Shown: one piece after another, positions 1 through 5,903 of the stretch
How positions within the stretch are numbered: position 1 is the first letter of the stretch
How the letters are laid out: each line of letters opens with the position of its first letter
Source: Candidatus Bipolaricaulota bacterium
GTDB lineage: Bacteria; Bipolaricaulota; Bipolaricaulia; UBA7950; UBA9294
NCBI GenBank assembly: GCA_021159105.1
Contig: JAGGSM010000058.1
Coordinates: 1 to 7,533, forward strand
Reading direction: 5' to 3'
Length of the DNA: 7,533 nucleotides
Made by a program: the position numbers and the translations under genes
The notes under the pieces: model-generated
Seen by the model: the letters and a program-made list of their open reading frames with translations, nothing else
Databases searched by the model: none
Told to the model about the DNA's origin: nothing

Positions 1-399
1 TTCACCGTCGACCTGCAGGTCTACGACAAGGCGACGTTCTTCTCCGTGCGTAACAGCAAGAGCGATCCGGACAACCCGCCTTGGGAGATCGCGTTCTCCT
101 ATTACAGCACAACTCCGGATCCGTCGCTCGTGCTGATGCTCAACCCGAACTACGCCGGCTGGTGGAACACGCCGGAAATCCAGACGCTGCGCAGCGAGCT
201 GAACAAGATCACCGATTTTGACGCTCGCTACGCTAAGTGGGAGCAGATCATGGATCTGTGGTACAAACAGATTCCGGCGATCAAGTTTGGAGATGCTTAC
301 CAGCTCCACTTGATCCGCGCTGAGATCGGTGGCGGATACGGCACCGATGCCAACCCGCCGATGCTCTCCCCCTACTTCTGGAATTCCTGGAAGAAGTAG
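1..399 (+). CDS. ABC transporter solute-binding protein, family 5 (C-terminal part)
   Basis: The reading frame is open from base 1 to the TAG at 397-399, giving the last 132 residues of a protein whose start lies upstream of the window. The tail resembles the C-terminal lobe of peptide/nickel-type (DppA/OppA, SBP_bac_5) extracytoplasmic binding proteins. It shows a PDPSLVLMLNP stretch with aromatic residues after it (YAGWWNTPEI), then a D-A-R-Y-x-K-W-E-Q-I-M helix, followed by a P-A-I-K-F-G-D segment. These three blocks occur in this order in the family. The protein would sit outside the membrane and deliver ligand to the permeases encoded next. The family binds peptides but also opines, sugars, nickel and other small solutes, so the ligand cannot be read from this fragment. 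GTG at 46 is an internal valine codon, not a start. The family assignment is secure; the substrate is unknown. Confidence 0.9.
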   Translation, partial: FTVDLQVYDKATFFSVRNSKSDPDNPPWEIAFSYYSTTPDPSLVLMLNPNYAGWWNTPEIQTLRSELNKITDFDARYAKWEQIMDLWYKQIPAIKFGDAYQLHLIRAEIGGGYGTDANPPMLSPYFWNSWKK

Positions 400-414
400 C
401 AGACACAAGTAACC

Positions 415-446
415 GCCTCCTCGGCCACATCCGTGGTCGGGGAGGC
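415..446 (+). promoter_or_regulatory. Strong intercistronic hairpin between binding-protein and permease genes
   Basis: Arms 415-428 and 433-446 pair over 14 bp (12 Watson-Crick pairs and two G-U wobbles), closed by the 4-base loop ATCC. It starts 15 bases after the binding-protein stop codon. No T-run follows (next bases are CATCTGATGG), so it does not look like a standard intrinsic terminator. Hairpins in this position are well known to protect the upstream binding-protein message from 3' decay and so raise its level above that of the permeases. That role is inferred here from position only. Confidence 0.6.
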
Positions 447-526
447 CATCTGATGGAGACGTGTGAGTGTCGATACGAGTGCTTGAACTGACTTTCGCAG
501 GCACAGAGAATTTCTGGAGGTGCAAG

Positions 527-544
527 ATGGAGGGCGAGCGGTAG
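527..544 (+). other. Possible five-codon leader ORF (MEGER) just ahead of the first permease
   Basis: ATG at 527 has a good Shine-Dalgarno sequence, GGAGG at 516-520, with a 6-base spacer. The frame ends after five codons at TAG 542-544, one base before the permease ATG at 546. The arrangement could couple ribosome termination to permease initiation. The permease's own candidate site is GGAGGG at 529-534, which lies inside this mini-ORF and has a long 11-base spacer. Such a short ORF can also arise by chance. Confidence 0.3.
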
Positions 545-545
545 G

Positions 546-1493
546 ATGCTGACATTCGTTGCGCGGCGCGGCTTGGGTATGCTGATCAGTACGTTGTTGG
601 TGATATCCATCACCTTCATCCTCATGCAGCTCATACCCGGTGACCCCGCTGCAGTCATGCTCGGATCGAACGCCACTCCCGAGCAGATCGAGCAACTGCG
701 GGCAAGTTGGGGCCTCGACCGTCCGATGCTCGTTCAGTTCTATCGCTACTTCGTCAACTTCCTGCACGGGAACCTCGGGCAGTCCCTCTTCTATCGCCGG
801 CCGGTGCTGCAGATCATCGGCGAGCGGGCTGAGACGAGCACCTTCCTTGGAGTTATGGCGCTGCTCGTTGTCGTTGGAGTGGGCATTCCCGCTGGGGTGA
901 TATCCTCCCTCAAGCAGGATAGCTGGACGGACAATGCGCTTCTCCTCGTCGCCCTTGCCGGCGCGTCGATACCTAGCTTCTGGCTCGGGCTGATGTTGAT
1001 GGTCGTCGTGGCTGGAAAGTGGCACCTGTTACCGAGCTCCGGCTTCACGTCGGTGTTTAATACCGGAAACCTGACCAATCTGAAGAACCTGATCCTCCCA
1101 GCCCTGTCGCTCGGTTTCGTCAATGCCGCTCTAGTGGCGCGTACTGCCCGCTCGAGCATGCTCGACGTGTTGCGCGCCGATTACATCACCACCGCCAGGG
1201 CCAAGGGTCTTGCCGAGCGGGTGGTGATCGTCAAGCACGCCCTGCGCAATGCGTCGATCCCGATCATCACGGTGATCTCCTTCACCTTCGCCTCGCTCGT
1301 CTCTGGAGCGGTGGTGACGGAGAACGTCTTTGCTCTGCCCGGTGTGGGGAGCCTGATCGTGCAGTCGGTGTTGAAGCGTGATTACCCCGTGATCCAGGGG
1401 ATCATGATGGTCGTTGCGATCCTGTACGTGTTGGTCAACTTCGCGACCGATCTGACGTACGCCTCGCTCGATCCGCGGATTCGGTATCACTAG
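546..1493 (+). CDS. dppB: ABC transporter permease, DppB/OppB family
   Basis: Inner-membrane permease of 315 residues, the usual size for DppB/OppB proteins. About six hydrophobic segments are visible, near residues 9-31, 99-121, 131-158, 183-205, 237-257 and 283-305. The first is followed by the family-typical PGDPAAVMLG. The cytoplasmic EAA-type coupling loop, which docks onto the ATPase, lies at about 212-240 (DYITTARAKGL, then HALRNASIP). The block ENVFALPGVG near 259-268 is also family-typical. It would pair with the next gene product to form the channel for the ligand carried by the upstream binding protein. ATG 546 is the only sensible start: there is no in-frame start codon just upstream and the N terminus matches the family. 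The stop is 14 bases before the next gene. Substrate cannot be assigned. Confidence 0.93.
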   Translation: MLTFVARRGLGMLISTLLVISITFILMQLIPGDPAAVMLGSNATPEQIEQLRASWGLDRPMLVQFYRYFVNFLHGNLGQSLFYRRPVLQIIGERAETSTFLGVMALLVVVGVGIPAGVISSLKQDSWTDNALLLVALAGASIPSFWLGLMLMVVVAGKWHLLPSSGFTSVFNTGNLTNLKNLILPALSLGFVNAALVARTARSSMLDVLRADYITTARAKGLAERVVIVKHALRNASIPIITVISFTFASLVSGAVVTENVFALPGVGSLIVQSVLKRDYPVIQGIMMVVAILYVLVNFATDLTYASLDPRIRYH

Positions 1494-1507
1494 GAGAGGA
1501 AGGGCTT

Positions 1508-2404
1508 ATGACCACTGAGAGCAGCCTGCAAGTACGAGCAAGCGAATCGACGACCCTAAGGCGGGCGTTCGATGCCACGCTCAAGTTCGTCACCAAACGG
1601 AAGACGACCCTTTCAGCGGTGGTGATCCTTGTCGCGCTTCTGTTCATAGCGGCATTTGGGCCGACCATCTCACCGTACGGGGCGAACAAGCTAAACCTGT
1701 CCGATCGTCTGCAGGGGCCGAACATCACACACCTTCTTGGAACGGACAACTTCGGGCGTGACATCTTGAGCCGTGCACTCTCCGGGACGCGGATAACGCT
1801 CCTGCTCGGACTATCCATCTCGGGGTTTGCGCTTCTCCTTGGGCTGCCAATTGGGATGTTGTGCGGCTTCTACGACCGCTTCGGGATAGTGGTGATGCGG
1901 GTGGTCGACGCGATGATGGCCTTCCCCGCGATCATCCTCGCCCTGTCATTGATGGCCATCTTCGGCAAGCCGGGCGTGTTGAACGTGATCATCGCCGTGG
2001 GGATCGTGTGGGCTCCGCGCATGGTGCGCGTCGTGTACAGCTCAACACTATCGCTGCGGGAGAACACCTACGTCGAGGCGGCGCGCGCGCTGGGGATGCC
2101 GTCGCTGCGCATCCTGGTGCGCCACATCTCGATCAACCTCCTCTCGCCTGTGATCGTGCAGGCGACGTTCACCTTCGCCTTCTCCATCATGGAGGTGGCT
2201 GCGCTCAACTTCCTCGGCGTGGGGATACCACCGTACATCGCCAGTTGGGGAGGGATGATGAACGAGGGGAGGACGTACATCATTCGTGCCCCGTGGATCA
2301 TCCTCTTCCCGGGGCTGTTCCTGGCCACCGCCGTGTTGTCGTTCAATCTGCTGGGAGACGCGCTGCGCGACCGTCTCGACCCAAAACTACGGAGGATCAT
2401 GTGA
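1508..2404 (+). CDS. dppC: ABC transporter permease, DppC/OppC family
   Basis: Second inner-membrane permease, 298 residues, normal for DppC/OppC. A hydrophilic N-terminal tail of about 30 residues precedes the first membrane segment (about 34-52). The family signature LGTDNFGRD is at 77-85, the EAA-type ATPase-docking loop at about 188-215 (TYVEAARALGM, then HISINLLSP), and FLGVGIPP near 235-242. It ends with the common LGDALRDRLDPKLR tail. The start ATG 1508 follows a purine-rich ribosome site (AGGAGAGGAAGGG, 1492-1504). The TGA stop (2402-2404) shares a base with the ATG of the next gene, and the last codons carry that gene's ribosome site, so the two are probably translationally coupled. 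No DppD/DppF ATPase gene follows, which is unusual for this transporter class. Confidence 0.93.
   Translation: MTTESSLQVRASESTTLRRAFDATLKFVTKRKTTLSAVVILVALLFIAAFGPTISPYGANKLNLSDRLQGPNITHLLGTDNFGRDILSRALSGTRITLLLGLSISGFALLLGLPIGMLCGFYDRFGIVVMRVVDAMMAFPAIILALSLMAIFGKPGVLNVIIAVGIVWAPRMVRVVYSSTLSLRENTYVEAARALGMPSLRILVRHISINLLSPVIVQATFTFAFSIMEVAALNFLGVGIPPYIASWGGMMNEGRTYIIRAPWIILFPGLFLATAVLSFNLLGDALRDRLDPKLRRIM
2391..2395 (+). promoter_or_regulatory. Ribosome binding site that fixes the M20 hydrolase start
   Basis: GGAGG lies inside the last codons of the permease gene, 8 bases before ATG 2404. An alternative GTG at 2401 would leave only 5 bases and add a single residue. The open frame continues far upstream to 1861, but that part is a shadow of the permease gene. 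ATG 2404 is therefore the likely start. Confidence 0.75.
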
Positions 2405-3561
2405 TGATCGTTATCGATGAAGCTGTCTACCGCGAGACACTCGCCATACTGGAGAAGCTGGTGTCGATCCGTAGCGCCAACCCGCCGGGAAACGAGAATG
2501 AGATCGCCGGCGCGGTCAAGGAGCTGCTCGCAGCAAACGGGATAGATTCGACGCTCGTCCCCCTTTCTAAGGGGCGCAGTTCGCTCGTCGCCCGCATCCC
2601 CGGAAGGGAGAGTGGATCGATCGTCCTGTGCGGGCACCTGGACACAGTGAACGCCGATGAGGAGAAGTGGACCCATCCACCGTACAAACCGCATATCGAA
2701 GGCGATCGCTTGTGGGGACTGGGATCGGCGGACATGAAGAGCGGGGTGGCGACGATCATCGAGATCGCCCTCCTCATCGCGCGCAGCGGGGTGATGCCGA
2801 AGAAGGACATCGTCCTCGCTCTAACCGCTGATGAGGAGCATGCTTATTCAGGTGCGGCATCAGTCGCAGAATCCGAGCTGATCGATGACGCCCAGTTCCT
2901 GCTGATAACAGAGCCGACTGCAGGGAAGGCCTACTGCGGGCAGAAGGGGGAGCTGTGGGTGGAGGCGAAATTCAGCGGTAAGGCAGCACACGGGTCGGTC
3001 CCCGAGACGGGGGTGAGCGCGATCCTCCCAGCGATGCGCTTCTGCCTGTCGCTGAATGAACGGGCCAAGAAATTTGCGGAACACCCGGGGCGCGGTCGCA
3101 CGTCGCTCAACATAGGGCAATTCAATGGCGGGTGGCAGGTGAACATCGTCCCGGACACAGCAGTGGTCAAGCTCGACATCCGCGTCGTCTCGATGGAGGA
3201 CAAGGAGATGGTCCTTGAGCTCATCGAGCAACTTGGAAACGAGGAGGCGGAGAGAGAGGGAGCGCGTTTTTCCATGAACGTGTTTGCCTATAAGGATCCG
3301 ATCGTCAGTGATGCGGACGATCCGTACGTGCAGGCATTCTTGTCCACGGTAGCAGGGGGCGGTGAGCTTCCGAAAGCGGAGATCGCCCCGTACTCGACCG
3401 ATGCAGTGGAGATCGTGCCGCGCATCAAGGTTCCTGTTGTGATCTACGGGCCGGGGAGTATCGCACAGGCGCATCAACCGGATGAGTACTTGGAACTATC
3501 ATCGCTAAGAAGGGCACTTGAGGTGATCGGAGCGTTCGTCAGCGACGCTTCGTGGAAATGA
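2404..3561 (+). CDS. M20-family metallo-amidohydrolase (ArgE/DapE/YgeY-like)
   Basis: Two-metal amidohydrolase of 385 residues. The full M20 catalytic set is present: metal ligand H78 and D80 in GHLDTV, bridging D110 in GSADMKSG, the catalytic/metal pair E144-E145 in TADEEH, metal ligand E170 in ITEPT, and the last metal ligand H357 in AQAHQPDE. H196 in AAHGSVPE and the VNIVPD block (246-251) belong to the inserted dimerisation domain. The family removes acyl or carbamoyl groups from amino acids or cleaves small peptides (ArgE, DapE, carboxypeptidase G2, E. coli YgeY). Overlap with the permease gene suggests that it works on the imported compound. Given the carbamoyltransferases downstream, a ureido or N-acyl amino acid is a plausible substrate, and acetylornithine/acetylcitrulline deacetylase is the main alternative. 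The family is certain; the exact substrate is not. Confidence 0.93.
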   Translation: MIVIDEAVYRETLAILEKLVSIRSANPPGNENEIAGAVKELLAANGIDSTLVPLSKGRSSLVARIPGRESGSIVLCGHLDTVNADEEKWTHPPYKPHIEGDRLWGLGSADMKSGVATIIEIALLIARSGVMPKKDIVLALTADEEHAYSGAASVAESELIDDAQFLLITEPTAGKAYCGQKGELWVEAKFSGKAAHGSVPETGVSAILPAMRFCLSLNERAKKFAEHPGRGRTSLNIGQFNGGWQVNIVPDTAVVKLDIRVVSMEDKEMVLELIEQLGNEEAEREGARFSMNVFAYKDPIVSDADDPYVQAFLSTVAGGGELPKAEIAPYSTDAVEIVPRIKVPVVIYGPGSIAQAHQPDEYLELSSLRRALEVIGAFVSDASWK

Positions 3562-3725
3562 ATCGCAAAGGAAGGGGATGGTCGAAGTCAGATCATCGAA
3601 GCACAAGAAGAATGTACTGCCCCGCCGCGAGCGGACAGTGTCAAGATGCTTTGTGATAAGCACGCCCCACGGGGCGGGGAACAAACCCCTGTTGGGGATT
3701 CAAAACTTATAGGAAGGGTGATGTA
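3562..3725 (+). promoter_or_regulatory. Structured leader upstream of carbamate kinase
   Basis: The 164-base spacer holds three local hairpins. The first spans 3614-3641: outer stem 3614-3619/3636-3641 with two G-U pairs, inner CCG/CGG at 3625-3627/3632-3634. The second is CGCCC/GGGCG at 3663-3667/3672-3676 with loop CACG. The third is CCCC/GGGG at 3686-3689/3694-3697 with loop TGTT. A competing 7-bp pairing is possible between CCCCGCC (3620-3626) and GGCGGGG (3673-3679), which would break the second hairpin. No clear T-run follows any stem, and the third hairpin ends 14 bases before the ribosome site. It could be a regulatory 5' leader or a weak terminator region for the upstream operon. I match it to no known riboswitch. 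Confidence 0.35.
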
Positions 3726-4679
3726 ATGAGCAACGAGAAGAAGGTTACGGTTATCGCATTGGGTGGCAACGCCATCCTGCAACCCGGGCAGCGGGGGACG
3801 TTCGCTGAGCAGATGAAGAACGTGGAGACCACGTGCCAACAGCTGGCGCAAATGGTCGAATCGGGGAAGTACAAGATCATCATCACACACGGCAACGGCC
3901 CGCAGGTGGGAAACATCCTCCTGCAGAACGAGACGGCCAAGGATGTCGCCGCTCCTATGCCTCTCTACGTCTGTGGCGCGGAGAGTCAGGGGCTGATCGG
4001 ATACATGATGCAGCAGACGCTGCATAACCTGCTTGTCGACAAGGGGAAGGGGGATATCCCGATCGCCACGGTTGTGACGCAGGTCGTCGTCGACAAGGAC
4101 GATCAGGCCTTCCAGAACCCGTCCAAGCCAGTCGGCCCGTTCTACTCTGAGGAAGAGGCGAAGAAGCTGCAACAGGAGAAGGGGTATCACATCAAGGAAG
4201 ACGCGGGCCGCGGTTGGCGACGAGTCGTCCCATCCCCTGATCCGATCCAGATCTTCGAGAAGGACGCCGTCAGGCAGCTCGTCGAGGCACGATCGATCGT
4301 TATCGCTTCCGGTGGCGGAGGTATCCCCGTCGTCAAGGAAGGAGAGAAGCTGGTCGGCGTCGACGCGGTGATCGACAAGGACCTCGCCGGTGAACGGCTC
4401 GCCGTCGATGTTGAGGCAAAGATCTTCCTCATCCTCACCGACGTAGATCAGGTGAAGCTGAACTACAAGACACCGCAGGAGAAGGGCCTTTCGCAGATCA
4501 CCGTAGAGGAGGCAAAGAAGTACCACGCCGAGGGACACTTCGCCAAGGGTTCGATGGAGCCGAAGGTGCGCGCAGCGATCCGGTTCATCGAGGCCGGCGG
4601 AGAGCGAGCGGTCATCACATCACTCGACAAGGCAGTCGATGCACTTGACGGAAAGGCAGGGACTACGATAACGAAGTAG
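3726..4679 (+). CDS. arcC: Carbamate kinase
   Basis: Cytoplasmic kinase, 317 residues (family about 310), that interconverts carbamoyl phosphate plus ADP with carbamate plus ATP. In catabolic clusters it is the ATP-yielding step. Visible motifs of the amino-acid kinase fold: ALGGNAI (11-17), THGNGPQVGN (54-63), KPVGPFY (134-140), GRGWRRVVPSPDP (161-173), ASGGGG (194-199), GVDAVIDKDLA (211-221), TDVDQV (238-243) and KGSMEPK (274-280). All are close to ArcC/YqeA and nothing looks damaged. The ribosome site is AGGAAGGG (3711-3718), 7 bases before ATG 3726. A start-stop pair ATG-TAA sits at 3721-3726 and overlaps the true start, but with only 2 bases to the ribosome site it is unlikely to be used. 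The two downstream carbamoyltransferases are the natural source of its carbamoyl phosphate. Glutamate-5-kinase and UMP kinase share the fold but not this motif set. Confidence 0.97.
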   Translation: MSNEKKVTVIALGGNAILQPGQRGTFAEQMKNVETTCQQLAQMVESGKYKIIITHGNGPQVGNILLQNETAKDVAAPMPLYVCGAESQGLIGYMMQQTLHNLLVDKGKGDIPIATVVTQVVVDKDDQAFQNPSKPVGPFYSEEEAKKLQQEKGYHIKEDAGRGWRRVVPSPDPIQIFEKDAVRQLVEARSIVIASGGGGIPVVKEGEKLVGVDAVIDKDLAGERLAVDVEAKIFLILTDVDQVKLNYKTPQEKGLSQITVEEAKKYHAEGHFAKGSMEPKVRAAIRFIEAGGERAVITSLDKAVDALDGKAGTTITK

Positions 4680-4752
4680 TGAATGGTAAATCATAAATGG
4701 AAATAGTGAATGATGAATAGAGAATCATAGATAGTAATGGGTGGATGGCTAA
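4677..4752 (+). repeat. Degenerate 7-base tandem repeat block, consensus about TRRTRAA
   Basis: Starting at the carbamate kinase stop codon, the sequence divides into 11 units of 6-8 bases, for example TAGTGAA, TGGTAAA, TCATAAA, TAGTGAA, TGATGAA, TAGAGAA, TCATAGA. Most fit T-R-R-T-R-A-A with one or two changes. It is AT-rich and full of stop codons in several frames, in sharp contrast to the flanking GC-rich genes. No coding role is likely. Confidence 0.6.
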
Positions 4753-4766
4753 TGCAAACCGCAAGA

Positions 4767-4822
4767 CCAACAAACCCTACGAACTCTATGAACCCAATAA
4801 ACTCAAAAGAAACCAAAAGAAC
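4767..4822 (+). repeat. Degenerate 9-base tandem repeat block, consensus YCHAYRAAC
   Basis: Four exact-length units follow each other: CCAACAAAC (4767-4775), CCTACGAAC (4776-4784), TCTATGAAC (4785-4793) and CCAATAAAC (4794-4802). A stretched unit TCAAAAGAAAC (4803-4813) and a decayed unit CAAAAGAAC (4814-4822) follow. The + strand is almost free of G here. The block ends 8 bases before the ribosome site of the first carbamoyltransferase, so it forms the unstructured part of that gene's leader. Confidence 0.65.
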
Positions 4823-4840
4823 TGAATTTAGGAGGTTCAG

Positions 4841-5878
4841 ATGTCCAACACAAGTCTACGAGGAAGGGATTTCCTCACCTGGTTAGATTTTTCGCGCGAT
4901 GAGATCGAGATGATGCTCGACACGGCACACGAATTGAAGCGCAAGCAGATCCGTCGGGAGCAGCATCATATTCTCCCTGACTACACGCTCCATATGCTGT
5001 TCTACAACTCCAGCCTGCGCACGCGCAACTCGTTTGAGGCGGGTATGACCCAGCTCGGTGGGCACGCCCACTTCCTGCAGCCGGGAGCCGTCTACACGCC
5101 GGCCCTCAAGGGAGAGGAGAAGGCGTACTCTACCGAACGCATATCCGATGTGGCACGCGTCTTGGCCGAGATGGGGGATGCCATCGCCATCCGCATCTAC
5201 GGCAAGCACACCGGATGGAAATACGGCAAGGGACACCTGATCGTACGCGAGTTCGCCAAGTGGTCGCGGGTCCCCGTGATCAACATGGAAGACGACATGT
5301 ATCATCCATGTCAGGCGCTGGCCGACGTGATGACGATGCAGGAGAAGTTGGGACACAACCTGCAGGGCAAGAAGTTCGTCATGAGCTGGGCTTATTCCGG
5401 CTCGGTGGAGAAGCCTCTGGCTGTTCCGCAGAGCGCGATCATCTCCGCAGCGATGATGGGAATGGACGTGACGCTCGCCCACCCCAAGGGGCTCGACCTC
5501 GACCCGAATGTGCTCAACGCGACCAAGGACCTGGCCAAGAAGAACGGTGGCGCCTTCAAGATCGTCAACGACATGGACGAGGCGTTCAAGGGCGCGGATG
5601 TCGTCTACCCGAAGGCGTGGACCGTGCAGCCAACCGACGGCGATGGGTTGATGGACCCGGAGAAGGCAAAGGCGATCTTCGAGGCGAACAAGCATTGGAT
5701 CACGACGAAAGAGAAGATGGCCCTGACGAACGATGCATACTACATGCATTGTCTACCCGCTGACCGCGACATGGAGGTCACGGATGACGTCATCGACGGA
5801 CCGAACTCGATCATCATCGAGGAGGCGGCGAACCGCCTGCACGGACAGAAAGGGATGATGGCCCTGATTATGGGCTAG
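4841..5878 (+). CDS. Carbamoyltransferase, YgeW / N-acylornithine carbamoyltransferase-like (first of tandem pair)
   Basis: Member of the aspartate/ornithine carbamoyltransferase superfamily, 345 residues. The carbamoyl-phosphate site is intact: SLRTR (58-62), HPCQ (155-158) and HCLP (303-306). The loop WAYSGSVEKPLAVPQ (183-197) and the following GMDVTLAHP resemble E. coli YgeW as I recall it, including the KPLxVPQ proline loop that forms the knot in YgeW and acetylornithine carbamoyltransferase. The N-terminal half (RTRNSFE, TQLGGHAHFLQPG, VPVINME) and the C-terminal tail (ANRLHGQKGMMA) look closer to acetylornithine carbamoyltransferase, and the length also fits that family rather than the roughly 400-residue YgeW. 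The ribosome site GGAGG (4831-4835) is 5 bases before ATG. With carbamate kinase upstream, a catabolic direction (ureido compound plus phosphate giving carbamoyl phosphate) is likely. The second substrate is unknown. Confidence 0.9.
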   Translation: MSNTSLRGRDFLTWLDFSRDEIEMMLDTAHELKRKQIRREQHHILPDYTLHMLFYNSSLRTRNSFEAGMTQLGGHAHFLQPGAVYTPALKGEEKAYSTERISDVARVLAEMGDAIAIRIYGKHTGWKYGKGHLIVREFAKWSRVPVINMEDDMYHPCQALADVMTMQEKLGHNLQGKKFVMSWAYSGSVEKPLAVPQSAIISAAMMGMDVTLAHPKGLDLDPNVLNATKDLAKKNGGAFKIVNDMDEAFKGADVVYPKAWTVQPTDGDGLMDPEKAKAIFEANKHWITTKEKMALTNDAYYMHCLPADRDMEVTDDVIDGPNSIIIEEAANRLHGQKGMMALIMG

Positions 5879-5891
5879 TCATCCTTTGATG

Positions 5892-5898
5892 AAGGAGG
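5892..5898 (+). promoter_or_regulatory. Ribosome binding site that fixes the second carbamoyltransferase start
   Basis: AAGGAGG lies 5 bases before ATG 5904. The frame also offers TTG 5886 and ATG 5889, but these lie upstream of or inside the ribosome site. Starting at 5904 also aligns the N terminus with the first paralogue: both begin M-S, with L-[RK]-G-R at residues 6-9. Confidence 0.85.
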
Positions 5899-5903
5899 AT
5901 CAC

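Noticed and set aside
1861..2403. Upstream extension of the M20 hydrolase frame by 181 residues
   Set aside because: The stretch is the +1 shadow of the DppC permease gene: Arg/His/Gly-rich, with no domain signal. The M20 fold begins with the sequence after ATG 2404, which has its own ribosome site.
3663..3676. ACGG at 3669-3672 in a GC-rich hairpin, reminiscent of the ACGR loops of the guanidine-II (mini-ykkC) riboswitch
   Set aside because: With ACGG as the loop only two base pairs form; the stable fold uses a CACG loop. The partner hairpin has TGTT, not ACGR, so the two-hairpin consensus is not met.
3721..3726. Start-stop pair ATG-TAA overlapping the carbamate kinase start
   Set aside because: It lies only 2 bases from the ribosome site, too close for efficient initiation, and the ATG at 3726 has normal spacing.
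4645..4668. TTGACG followed after 16 bases by GATAAC at the end of the carbamate kinase gene, a possible promoter for the transferase pair
   Set aside because: The -10 match is only 4 of 6 and it lies in coding sequence. In a genome of unknown sigma preference this is too weak to list.
4752..4886. Small 44-codon frame running through the 9-base repeats (period x-N-P/S) into the first carbamoyltransferase
   Set aside because: The repeating peptide simply reflects the 9-base DNA repeat, there is no convincing ribosome site before ATG 4752, and the frame overlaps the well-supported transferase start.
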